A DNA stretch of 64,000 nt from Gamsiella multidivaricata (lineage: Eukaryota; Mortierellomycota; Mortierellomycetes; Mortierellales; Mortierellaceae): contig NW_026251721.1 of NCBI RefSeq assembly GCF_025024155.1, forward strand, positions 310,001 through 374,000. Reading direction: 5' to 3'. The notes under the pieces were generated by a model. The model saw only the letters and a program-made list of their open reading frames with translations. It made no database searches and had not been told where the DNA came from. Below are positions 54,722 through 64,000 of the stretch, in pieces. Position 1 is the stretch's first letter; each line of letters starts with the position of its first letter. The translations under genes were made by a program, and so were the position numbers.

Positions 54722-55852
54722 TCAGGACATTGGTACAACAACCATACCATTTCCTCTACTGACAGCACCTCCATAGGCCATCTGACGTGCTACAGGACTC
54801 GCTGCTGCAATAACATTACCCTGGCCCTCATCAGATCCTGATCTCGCATAAATCGGCTTCGCATCGAACCCACTCGCGGCCGCAAGGCTGTCGTTATAGA
54901 ACTGATCAAAACTCACGGCCTCCTTTCTCTGCGCTCGCTTTCGCCAAGCCAACAGCGCGGCCAGGATCACAAAGATGCCTGCGACAACACCGATACTTGC
55001 GCCCGCAATCACAACAGTAGATGGTCCGGAGGTGCTGGATTTTTCGAGGTCTGAGGAAGAGGTCTCTTGTGTGGGAGCGGGATCAAGTGTTCCGGTAGCA
55101 GACGATGAGGTTTGAGAGCCAGGTAGATCGCCCCCGTTTCCGGGTCCGCTGCCTCCACCACCAGAAGCAGGGGCAGTGGTTTTAGGTGGGTGAATCGAAG
55201 GCGACGGTTTAGACGAACGTGTTGAGGTAGCTGCTGGGGTGCCAGGGACGCTGACTGTTGTTGTTGTTGTTGTTGCAGGAGAAGTAGTGATTTGTGAAGG
55301 CGAAGTTGTAGGGATCTGGGAGGATGAGGTAGAAGGTACAATGGGCCCAGAGGGCGTTGCGGACACTAACTGGATCGAAAACCCTCCATTGCATTTAGCG
55401 ACCTGAGTTTTTCCTAGGATAGAGCTTTCATATTCGACGTAAAAGTTCTATACGTTGACACAGAAACAAAAGCACGGATGTGCTGTTAGCAAAATGCGTT
55501 TCTTTCTACTCTTAAAAAACAGCGTATTTTGTGTCCAAAAAGACTTTACATTGGTGGGACAAGATGCCAGTGCGTTATGCGCCTGGGGATCGGTGATGGT
55601 AACGGTGGGTGAATCTCTGAAGCCATACTTCGACCCCAAGACCAGAGCTTTGTTTCCGGTGGAGGAGCAGACGAGGTTCGCAGTGATGGCGGAGAGCATG
55701 TCTGTGAGATCAGCAGAATACGCAAGGGTGAGGGGAGTGCCTGGCTGGAGACCCGCAGGGAGGGATGTCGGTGAGATGCAGACGATATTTGCAGCGACGG
55801 CCTGGAGGCAGAGCGATAGCACAAACAGAAGCCGGTGCCTTGGATGATCCAT
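54722..55852 (-). CDS. Secreted/single-pass membrane protein, Ser/Thr-rich stalk
   Basis: Two exons (55852-55550 and 55447-54722) give 342 residues. There is a clear signal peptide (HRLLFVLSLCLQAVAA), then an extracellular domain of about 120 residues with four to six Cys and likely beta structure (ANIVCISPTSLPAGLQPGTP, GFRDSPTVTITDPQ, VAKCNGGFSIQL). A Ser/Thr/Pro-rich stalk of ~110 residues is likely O-glycosylated. One transmembrane helix (VVIAGASIGVVAGIFVILAALLAW) is followed by the stop-transfer RKRAQRKE and an 80-residue cytoplasmic tail. The layout recalls fungal cell-wall sensors and wall-anchored receptors, but no WSC or other named domain is present. I do not recognise the domain; function unknown. 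The stop codon and exon frame are secure. Confidence 0.8.
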
Positions 55853-56288
55853 TGTGTCTGGGTGAGTAAGGAGAATTGCCGGAGTGTGGATGTACACTAA
55901 GACAGAGAAGAAAGAGTGTGAGAGAGAGAGAGAGAAAGGGTAGGAGAGAGAAAGTGAAAAGATTAATTAATTTGGGATTTGATTTGGATTGGTGGCAAAG
56001 AAAATACAGGGACTAAGGGAGATATATGAAACAGACTATGCAACGCAATTTATTTAATCGTTTAGCAGGGTATTAAGCCACCTAGATAGGGGAGTATGCA
56101 TATGTTTGGCCGACTATTTCGTCAGAGTGGTTGGGTACTCATTTACCCCTAAGTTGTATATCCAATGGCCCTGAGCTGTGTAGTGCATGTACAGGTACCG
56201 GAAGAAAACACAGAGGTAGAGATCAGAGTAGATCGCGATCCGCATAAATATTGAGGAACGCAGACGTTCTTGGACTCTTACCGTCGCC
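55853..56288. promoter_or_regulatory. Divergent promoter region, membrane protein/hypothetical gene
   Basis: 436 bp between the two starts. A GA-repeat at 55918-55940 lies about 70 bp upstream of the membrane-protein start (CT-rich on its strand), a likely promoter tract. No gene is seen. Confidence 0.4.
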
Positions 56289-56796
56289 ATGGCTTTCGCA
56301 CCAAAATGCTCCATACAACCAGATCATGCGATACTTGACCCTTTCCAACGCATGCGTCGGACACTATCAGTCCGGAGTGCACACCTGTTCACGATTACTG
56401 CTTTTTGTGCTTACGTGAGTCTTTGTCAGGAGCTTTTGGCGTCGCACATTTCATCTTGATGAACCACCGCTCTCTTTCTCATGTTCCTCAAGGAGACTGC
56501 AAGGTTGGCAGGGAACCTTCCTGGTGCCATATTACCAAATATGCTTGCGAATTCATCCGTGGATGCTGCGCTTGACAGGTAGAGCATGATGTATACAGAT
56601 TGTGAGACCAGACCGATAAAACGTCACGTCGTCCATATCCGAGGCTTGTGTGGCCTCCATATATCCCGAACCACCATATCCTATACATGTTACAGCAGTA
56701 AGTGGTTTGATTTCGTTATTAAGCTCTCTGTGCAGTTCAACTGTAGGAGCATCAACTTATCAACTTATAGGGCACGTTTTATAATGCCTCCTTGAT
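56289..56796 (+). CDS. Small spliced hypothetical protein
   Basis: Two exons look real: 56289-56414 (MAFAPKCSIQPDHAILDPFQ..., then FTITAFCAY, ending at a GTGAGT donor) and 56493-56578 (ETARLAGNLPGAILPNMLAN, then SSVDAALD). They join in phase 0 to give about 70 residues with a hydrophobic helix HLFTITAFCAYETARLAG. The third exon is uncertain: an acceptor near 56700 gives SKWFDFVIKLSVQFN and a stop at 56796, and other acceptors give other tails. No family is recognised. A small mitochondrial or membrane protein would fit the basic stretch RMRRTLSVRSAH before the helix. The frame is short, so confidence is limited. Confidence 0.45.
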
Positions 56797-57280
56797 GTTC
56801 ATGTGCTAAGTGAGGATGAGAGCGAGTGTGGGAGTGAGAGTGAGAATGAAACGAGTGCGAAGTGAAGAGATTTAAGATGTAAAAAAAAAAAAGTTGCAGC
56901 AACCAAAGGCAACGTGAACTTTAGGAGAAAGGGGAGGGATGCAGGGTAGATGCTGTTACGGAGGCGGTCGTGTCCATATTGAAATGGATCAAGTAAGGGT
57001 AAACGCGTTGGTATTCGACATGGCGTCGCAATCTATGTCCGTAGACTACTGCTGTTCCTTCTGGACGCGTGCGTCTTTGTGCGCGTACAAGATTTGGTTG
57101 GTCACACAAAGGAGTTGCGGCGGGTTGAATTTGTCAGCAAATGGTTTTCTCTGCCATTGACCTGTTGTAGATAGTGTGTGTATCCTTGGTACATATTCTT
57201 CTTCGCATCTCCTTCTCTTTTCTCCTTATTCTCTTCTCTCTTTCTTCATAGCTCTATACGCCCATATTCATGCCCTAGCC
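56797..57280 (+). promoter_or_regulatory. Upstream region of PNPOx/reductase gene
   Basis: 484 bp. GAGTGAGAG-type repeats occur at 56820-56865, an A-run at 56880-56892, and a CT-rich tract at 57200-57245 just before the start codon. No gene is convincing. Confidence 0.4.
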
Positions 57281-59454
57281 ATGGCTAGCTCATTCCTCAA
57301 TCAAAATCTCGTGAGTCTGTACGACAGATGGCACAGTGGTGAACGCAGGGTCCAGGATATGCTGTATATCCGCGAGGCAGTGCAGGAACACAGCGCCATC
57401 TTCCGACCCTTCTTGACCGAGCAGATGCAGAACTTTGTGCCCACGCTAAACTACTTTTTCTTTGGAACCCTGGACGACCAAGGACGTCCCTGGGTTTCGA
57501 TCCTGACAGGTCCCAAGGGCTTCCTCCATTCCCCCCATCCCCGAACTCTTGACATCAAGGCAACTCTGGAAACTGGTCGCAGTGGACTTGATCCCGTCTT
57601 CTTTAACCTTGTCCACGGCGAGTCCTTCAAGAGCGGCAAGCGCATGTGGGGTGGTGTTGGATTGGATTTCTCTAACCGTCGCAGGAACAAGATGAATGGT
57701 GTGCTCTATCCGGCAGATCTCTTGGTCGCAGACGAGACTTCTAGAAAACTGCATGTCCGCCTAACGGTCGAGCAAACTATTGGTATAGAAAAGAGGCGCA
57801 AAGAATTTTCCTGGGCAGCGTATCATGGTGCGCCAGAGCAACAGCTAACCATCTTTACTGGCAATACTGGTAATGACATGAATAGGAAACTGCCCCAAGT
57901 ACATAACTACCCGTGAAATGGAGCCATGTCCTCGACAGAATTCTGACAGTATTCATGCGGAGGCGTGGGCCGCATTGGCCAACACCAGTGATGAAGAGTC
58001 ACCACGCGATCTGGCAGAGGACGAGAAAGCTGTCATTCACCAAGCAGATTGTCTCTTCATATCATCAAGGTTCATTGATGAGAGTCTTGCAGACCAAACG
58101 AGTGGAATGGACTGCAACCATCGAGGAGGCAATCCCGGATTTGTACGACTCAATGGCAAACGACTCGTCTTTCCAGATTATAGCGGCAATAGAGTAGGGG
58201 CCCCTTTAGTTCAATTCACTTTTTGCAATGGCTGATGTTATGGAAAAGCAAGTTAATTGACAATCCTCCTCGCCTTTCTAGTTCTTCAATACGCTAGGGA
58301 ATATTGCAAACGATGAAAGAATAGGGATCTTGTTTATCAATTTCGACACCGGAGATGTGCTCCATTTGACAGGGCGCGCGCATATCTTTGTTGGAAAAGA
58401 GGCCCAAGTAAACTATCCGCACGCGCAGCGATGTGTCCAAGTGACGATCGACGACCATCTCCTTAGAAAGGACGCTCTACCTTTTAGGATGCGCACTAAA
58501 GAGCTTTCGCCCTATAATCCGACTGTACCCTCCAGCCAGCATCGGACCATCGAGGAGCAGCTTGTAGGACGAACAACCGCTACACTCTCCGGTATCACGA
58601 AACACAACAAAGACATCTCCACGTTTCGGTTCAATACTTCACGTCCCATCCGCTATATCCCTGGCCAATATGCTGTTCTGGACTTTGGACAATTCAACAC
58701 GCTTGGATACCGACATATGGCGCTCGATAATCCTCAGAGCCTGAACGATGACTATGTCCGTACTTGGACCATCTCCTCAGCACCGCTGGCAGAGACAGGT
58801 CAAGAATCCGCGGGTTGGCAAAGGATGTCAGAGTTTACGATTACTGTCAAACGTAAGCCTGGAGGGGCTATCTCAAATTTGTTGCATGATATGGTATTGG
58901 ACGATCGACAGCCCTTCACGGTGCCTTTGATCTCCACAGGCGGCAGCTTTGTACTTCCGTCAGTTCCATCAAGTATCCCTCAGTCGACTCTCAAGGCGGC
59001 AATGATCTCTGGGGGGATTGGATCCACACCCTTCATCTCTATGGTCCGCGGTGCGAGGCAGCTTCGTCAAGGACCAGTGGATATCCAATGGGTTATCTCA
59101 GCACCGTATTTCAGCAATATCCTCCCAGAGATCTTACAAGATATGATCGCGCCAGAGGAATCGATGGAAGGCGGCAACGCTGACAGAACAAAGCATTCAT
59201 TGACCCTGGCCGTAAATGTGTTCCTGACCCGAGGCAACCCCGAAACCACATCCCCAACGCTCCTTGAATTGTCAAGCACCAAGTTTCATTTCTCCAGACT
59301 GGACAGCCAGAGTCTTTTGGCCGCTATTCCCGATCTTCAAGATCGCCAGATCCTTCTTTGTGGTCCCGAACCTTTTATGGACGCTGTCAAGAAATACCTG
59401 GAGAAGCTCGGTATCCCTGCAGCACAGGTCATGGTGGAAGACTTCAACTTTTGA
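57281..59454 (+). CDS. PNPOx-like domain fused to FAD/NAD ferredoxin reductase
   Basis: Three exons (57281-57782, 57886-58193, 58282-59454) give 660 residues. The N-terminal ~300 residues form a pyridoxamine-phosphate-oxidase-like (split-barrel, FMN-type) domain with FVPTLNYFFFGTLDDQGRPW, an insertion, CLFISSRF, NPGFVRLNGKRLVFPDYSGN and ERIGILFINFDTGDVLHLTG. Residues about 350-660 are a ferredoxin-NADP reductase module: YIPGQYAVLDF, the FAD contact RTWTISSAP, NAD(P)-binding MISGGIGSTPFISM and LLCGPEPFMDAVKKYLEKLG. The protein ends at DFNF with no 2Fe-2S ferredoxin domain. Such fusions exist in fungi and bacteria; substrate unknown. A redox enzyme passing electrons from NAD(P)H via FAD to the split-barrel cofactor is inferred. 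Start is the first ATG before ASSFLNQN. Confidence 0.85.
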
Positions 59455-59758
59455 TCCCAATTCCCAAAAAGTTATATAAACCTTTCAATACGGATGTATA
59501 CATGTCCTTTGGAGGGCTCACGATGGCGGCGCGTTGCTTTGACCAACGATTGATCCATGCACGATCCCCCAACAGATAAGAAAAATATGAACAGAGACAT
59601 GCAAAAATACAACAGATGTTTTTTAATTTATTTTACAAGATATTGAAAAAAGAGTGGAGATTCTTAATGATGAATAAAACGAAAAGTATTAGAATGCTAG
59701 AGTGAAGGATATGCTGGAAGGCGTTGCTGCTATTGTTGCTGTTGTTGTCTATGGTCTC

Positions 59759-61266
59759 CTATGAAAATCGACGAGAAAGCAGTTCCTATAAGGTAAAAAA
59801 ATAAATAAATAGAAATATTAGTATCGTGCACTCGCGACATTTCGTCTCCATGCATTCATCAAGTCAAAATCCAGCAGCCGGCACCTACATAAGTCATGAA
59901 AATGATGGCACTGGAAGGCGCAGATCGAGCAACGGTGATACCACATCCTCGGTACAGTCCACGGATGCCCTCGGACTTGAAAATCTCCCGGCCGGTCGTC
60001 AAGAAACCTTGCTTCGAGGCCGCGGCGGTACCTCCACCAGCCGACCGCTGGTGGCTACGCAGCACATCCTGGGTCTGCATATGACTCTTGATGCAGTCCG
60101 CCGGGAATAGAATGAAATTATAAGCCATTCCAGCGATTGCACCAGCCAACATCAAATGTGGTGCCGCCAAATCCGCCTGGGTTACAGTTTTACCCTCGGG
60201 CGCGCTCAACTGCTCACGCGAAATCAAAAACCGGCAGACCGCCTCGTACGACCCGAACCATGCGGCACCTCCACCAGTCTCGCGAAGAAAAGTCGGGAAA
60301 TGGCCCAGATAGAAGCCACGGAGGCCATTTTGGGTATAAATATGCTTGATGACACTAAAAGGTCCGCTGTGGAGAGCCTTGGGGACTGGTCCAGTCTTGG
60401 CATCCTTGGTATACAAGTGTCCGATCTGTTGAACCTGCAGCTTGCACTTGACCAGCTCCACAGGCGTAAGAACCATTGAGGCAAACACACCGGAGATTCC
60501 TCCAGAAAGACAAAGCATGGGGATGCTGAGGGGTGCTGGGCCAGAGTTGCTGTGGTGATGGTCTGGCGTTGCGACGAATTCCCGCAGCATGTCTTGGGCG
60601 CGTCTGTAACCGACAAAGAGCACGGCGTTCTCCAGCATGGCACCCACCAGTGGCGATGAAAGACCCTAGAACATGAAGAAAAATGAGAAATTAATTTCCG
60701 AAGCTCGAGTAGGTAGATTTGCGGACATACTCGCTTCGATTCATTTATTTTTGTGCTTGGGTGTTTATTTGTTTTGTTTTTTTTTAAAAGAAAAAAAAAG
60801 TGCCAAAGCGCCCGATTTCCCATGCCAAATATAACTCCATACAATTTGAATGCCTGCACGTTCAATTGCTTACATTGTAGAGCCCGAGGAAACCTTCGTT
60901 GCGGACTGTTTGCCGGAAACAGTCATACGGGCCCTTGAAGATGGGGTGGTCCAAGGGCTGGGTCTGGAGACGGACCTTGACAGTATCGAACGGGAACTCG
61001 ATGAACTTGCCTGCTACACCGGCCAACTGATGCCAAAGTGAACAGACATGGTCAGTTTCGAGAAAACCATGCAACCACAGTTAAGCGTAGTAAGATGCCG
61101 ATTCGGAGTAGTAACGGCACAGCAAAGCAAACAGACGTACAGAACCAAAGGCGAGATCCTTAAGCGATTGTTCGTTTTTTTCCGAGATAACGACCTTGGT
61201 CTCCTGGGCGGACGTAGCCAGATCGGATAGCTTTCCTTCGGGAAATGGACTGTAAGAGTGAGCCAT
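59759..61266 (-). CDS. ORT1: Mitochondrial ornithine/basic amino-acid carrier, Ort1-like
   Basis: Four exons (61266-61141, 61026-60874, 60665-59889, 59785-59759) give 360 residues. It has three carrier repeats with signatures [19 protein letters not shown] ([12 protein letters not shown]), [12 protein letters not shown] and [12 protein letters not shown]. The sequence [17 protein letters not shown] and the substrate-site patterns ([27 protein letters not shown]) match Ort1/Arg11 and animal ornithine carriers, which exchange ornithine for arginine biosynthesis. The last exon is only nine codons ([12 protein letters not shown]) and restores the standard carrier ending FMTYELLSR; reading through the donor GTAGGT instead would give VGAGCWILT, which is unlikely. 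The N-terminus is longer than usual by about 25 residues. Confidence 0.88.
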
Positions 61267-61942
61267 TGGCTTGAAGTGCGATGGAAAGGTTGACTGGGTG
61301 AAGATAGAGCAAATGATAAGAAGAGGGATAAAGGAAGAGAAGAGAAGAGGCAGAAACAGGCGTAACTATGTATCTAACGATCTAGGGCTTAAAGCAAAAA
61401 GCACGCAACGAATGCAAGGTATATGTGTATGAGGGAATTTGGAGGCAATTTTGAGGCAATTTTAAGGCAAAAAAGAGGTGTATTCAACCTTCAGACCACA
61501 TGATAGACTGTGTTGAGGGAGTGCTGTGTGTTACAGGAATGGGGAGAAGAAGAGGATGTAGGCAGGATGAAATGGGATGGAATAAGATGGGGTGGGATGG
61601 GATGAAGAAGTGTGAAGAGGAAAGTGAAGAAAAAGCTTTTTTTTTGGCAAGACCGCTCAGGAACCGCAGACTAATAGTAGTCGCAAAAATATACAATCCA
61701 TCAGTTAGTGTGCTTATATTGCCCTAGCACGACGAGGAGGGAGTGCACATTCTTGGATATACAAAAATAAAAAAACCTTTCTGCAGATGCGATAACAGTC
61801 CCTCGCCCCGAATCAAATTGCAAAAAAAAAAAAAACACACACACACAAAAAACTACACCAAACAGCACCCTCCAAAGTTGACTCTGGACCTCTTGGACCT
61901 TCTGGACTCGACTCGACTCAACACGACATCACTAATTCCAGT
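61267..61942. promoter_or_regulatory. Divergent ORT1/EFM7 promoter region
   Basis: 676 bp. Contains GGGATGGAAT-type G-rich repeats at 61560-61605, an A-run with ACACAC at 61820-61846, and a CTCGACTCGACTC repeat near 61905-61918 just before EFM7. No gene is seen. Confidence 0.4.
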
Positions 61943-62983
61943 ATGTCCGGATCCGATTCATCAGATGGCGAGATGGGCGACATGTTCGCCCTACCCAAGG
62001 AGTACAGTCCCCCACCACCGGAGCCCACCTTTGAGGTCTTTACTCGTGCCAACAAGGACAAAGTGCCTCAGGAGATCAAACTGCGACTCGTTGGCACCCA
62101 TCCTCTGTGGGGCCACCACCTCTGGAATGCTGCCAAGGTCTTTGCCAATTGGATGGACAGCCATCCTGAGCACTCGCTTGGCAAGAACGTGCTCGAACTG
62201 GGTGCTGGAGCGGCCTTACCCAGCTTTGTCGCAGCAGTCAATGGTGCATCTAAGGTATTAATGATCTGTAATGCAATCACATCTCCTTCGCCCAGTATGT
62301 TGTTGTTATGCGAATGTTTATGGTGTAGCATGCTCAATGCCTCCCTTTTCTTTTCTTCAGAGGGATCTAATGCTTTTTTGATGGTTTTGTATATACAGGT
62401 CGTTATCACAGACTACCCAGACCACGATTTGATCTCCAATATTCAATACAACGCCGAACAGGTCGTACCCAAACAGACCGAGGAGGGTATCGTTATTGTG
62501 CAAGGGTATCTCTGGGGCAGTAACACGCGTCCTCTGCTCGCACACTTTAACCCATCCATATCCACATCGCCATCAACACGATCGTCGTCCACAGAAACGA
62601 CTACTGAGACTGCTGCTGCTTCGCCCAAGCAGCTCTTTGACACCATCATTCTGTCGGATCTCCTCTTCAACCACTCTCAACACAGATCCATGCTCAAGAC
62701 ATGCAAAGAAACATTGAGGCCTGGGACTGGACGCGTCTTTGTTTTCTTCACCCACCATCGCCCATGGCTCGCAGATGCCGACAATAAATTTTTTGAGATT
62801 GCAGCCGCACCAGTCGTTGACCCACCCGAGGGCGATGAGTCTTCAGATGATGAGCGAGATCTTGGCGGATACGGCTTCAAGGTCGAGAAGGTACTCGAGG
62901 AGAAGATGACGCCTATGTTCTTAGAGGATCCAGGAAGCGAGGAGGTCCGGGCCACCGTTCATGGATACATCATGTGGCTGTAG
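61943..62983 (+). CDS. EFM7: Protein N-terminal/lysine methyltransferase EFM7
   Basis: Two exons (61943-62254 and 62399-62983) give 298 residues. A seven-beta-strand SAM methyltransferase of the METTL21/EFM group. Motifs: N-terminal LRLVGTHPLWGHHLWNAAKV, SAM motif I VLELGAGAALPSFVAA, acidic motif VVITDYPDHDLI, motif YLWGS, LFDTIILSDLLFNHSQHRSML (post-I/catalytic region) and FVFFTHHRPW. These match yeast Efm7 (Nnt1), which methylates the N-terminal Gly2 and Lys3 of translation elongation factor eEF1A. The intron is 144 nt, a multiple of three, and has no in-frame stop, so the unspliced frame would read through as 346 residues. The spliced form is chosen because it joins GASK to VVITD, as in the family. 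Confidence 0.9.
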   Translation: MSGSDSSDGEMGDMFALPKEYSPPPPEPTFEVFTRANKDKVPQEIKLRLVGTHPLWGHHLWNAAKVFANWMDSHPEHSLGKNVLELGAGAALPSFVAAVNGASKVLMICNAITSPSPSMLLLCECLWCSMLNASLFFSSEGSNAFLMVLYIQVVITDYPDHDLISNIQYNAEQVVPKQTEEGIVIVQGYLWGSNTRPLLAHFNPSISTSPSTRSSSTETTTETAAASPKQLFDTIILSDLLFNHSQHRSMLKTCKETLRPGTGRVFVFFTHHRPWLADADNKFFEIAAAPVVDPPEGDESSDDERDLGGYGFKVEKVLEEKMTPMFLEDPGSEEVRATVHGYIMWL

Positions 62984-63143
62984 AGACAGCACAAAGTTGA
63001 GGCCCTCATTATTGGACATTCAGCGCACTATAGATCTACATAGAGAAAAAACAAATCCTTCAATGTATATTATCACCACTTATTGATCTCCATACGCCTC
63101 AGTATCCGCTTCGTCGATATACGATCGTGTGGAACGAGCTCTT

Positions 63144-64000
63144 TTATTCGTCCATAGAGTACTCTTCTTCGATCTGCTGAACAAACGAAACCATAAGATC
63201 GTGGCGCTTTTGTGCCATCTTGATCGCAGTGGATGTCTTCATCATATCCTTGAGCCGAAAGAGCTTTTCGTGGAAATGGCTGATAGCGCATCCGGTATTG
63301 GCTTTCGTCTGTGCCTGGTATTGCTCGTAAGTCATGTTCAATTGCGCCTTCTCTGCGGGGTCATAAAGCGGTCGGTTCTTGTAGCCACTATAGGCAGCGC
63401 AGCGCAATATGCCTATGAATAAAATAAGCCAAATATTTTAGTAGGATAGGTACAGACAAAGCAACCCTGCAATTAACGTCATAGCGCTCACCAAAAGCAC
63501 CAATTGCATCCAGTTTGTCAGCATCTTGGACACTGAGTTGGAAGCAATGAAAAATTGAACGTTAGACGCGATAGATACGAAGCCGATCAGCATGCAGCAT
63601 CAACCTTGAAAAAATATACCGCATACATGTGTAGCTCAATACAGGATTCCGCCCATGCGTTCTTGATTCCAGCCAGCTCCTTTCTGAAAGACACATTCTC
63701 TACAATCTTGGCGACCTCATCTGCCCTTTTGTAGCCGTGTTTCGACAAGAAGTTCATGACGATCTCGCGTCCGGTAGGCTGCCCCTCCTTATGGAACTTG
63801 GCATCACCAATGTCGTGAAAGAGTGCAGCGAGCTCCACAAGTTCCAAATCAACGGCTTTGCTCTGACTAATCTCCTCCTTGGCAATTTTGAGTGCTGTCG
63901 CAGCATTGAGGGACACAAATTTAATAAATGATATGCCCAGTAGCGAAAGATGAAGCACCAACGGCAATGTGATCTGATTCTCGAACCTTGTCTGCGAACG
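63144..64000 (-). CDS. HD-domain metal-dependent phosphohydrolase, 5' end outside window
   Basis: Visible exons: a 5' part ending at 63627, 63532-63492, and 63412-63144 (stop at 63144). The HD signature is ELAALFHDIGDAKF, and the distal metal Asp is in IVQDADKLDAIGAFG, split by an intron. The C-terminus reads RPLYDPAEKAQLNMTYEQYQ..., SHFHEKLFRLKDMMKT and KRHDLMVSFVQQIEEEY, typical of the YedJ/HDIG-like subgroup of unknown substrate. The first His of the HD site and the start codon lie at or beyond the right edge (the exon boundary near 63890 is uncertain). Likely a nucleotide or phosphoester hydrolase; substrate unknown. It converges with EFM7, 160 bp away. Confidence 0.82.

Noticed and set aside
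1..64000. CRISPR arrays, operons, Shine-Dalgarno sites, rRNA genes
   Set aside because: The window is eukaryotic nuclear DNA; no regularly spaced repeats, polycistronic layout or rRNA sequence was seen.

Overview
The window is nuclear DNA from a filamentous, early-diverging fungus. Nearly every gene is split by short GT-AG introns (mostly 60-170 nt), genes sit 100-900 bp apart on both strands, and T-rich or CT-rich tracts lie in promoters and 3' splice regions. The gene set is fungal (VAM7-type SNARE, TIM17, MIX17, cystathionine beta-lyase, MRS3/4 and ORT1 carriers). It also includes genes usual in animals and missing from budding yeast (BLOC1S1, BRAT1, JMJD4, NOPCHAP1, CHORDC1). With the LINE and TnpB/Fanzor-like relics this suggests Mucoromycota, probably Mortierellomycotina. 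That placement is inference.

Layout. 1-6.4 kb: an unrecognised 3' gene end, the 25S rRNA methyltransferase BMT2 (-) and the replication factor MCM10 (+). 6.4-8.1 kb: stacked LINE 3' fragments with target-site duplications, then tRNA-Arg(CCT). 8.2-16.4 kb: BLOC1S1, SNU13 and a giant Q-rich SPP1-type COMPASS protein. 17-28.7 kb: TIM17 (-), a two-RRM protein (+), a BRAT1 homologue (-), cystathionine beta-lyase (+) and mitoferrin (-). 28.7-32 kb: gene-poor, with a broken-looking P-loop GTPase and a terminal-inverted-repeat hairpin. 32-41.6 kb: seryl-tRNA synthetase (-), NOPCHAP1 (+), COX18 (-), NUP107/NUP84 (+), MIX17 (-). 41.6-44.6 kb: gene-poor, with a truncated TnpB/Fanzor-like relic and other decayed minus-strand reading frames. 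44.7-55.9 kb: an ankyrin protein with a PP1-docking motif, a VAM7-like SNARE, CHORDC1 (-), JMJD4 (+), APC11 (-), SmE (+), and a Ser/Thr-rich membrane protein (-). 56-64 kb: a small spliced hypothetical gene, a PNPOx/ferredoxin-reductase fusion (+), an ORT1-like carrier (-), EFM7 (+), and an HD-domain hydrolase (-) running off the right edge.

The genes do not form one pathway, but several themes recur. Mitochondrial biogenesis and transport: TIM17, COX18, MIX17, mitoferrin, ORT1. Ribosome and snoRNP/spliceosome assembly: BMT2, SNU13, NOPCHAP1, SmE. Nuclear and cell-cycle machinery: MCM10, APC11, NUP107, SPP1-like. Many pairs are divergent and share short intergenic promoters, for example BMT2/MCM10, SES1/NOPCHAP1, COX18/NUP107, CHORDC1/JMJD4 and APC11/SmE. 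Exon junctions were read by eye from GT-AG sites, reading frame and family similarity. Most give a continuous, family-consistent protein. Uncertain ones are flagged.
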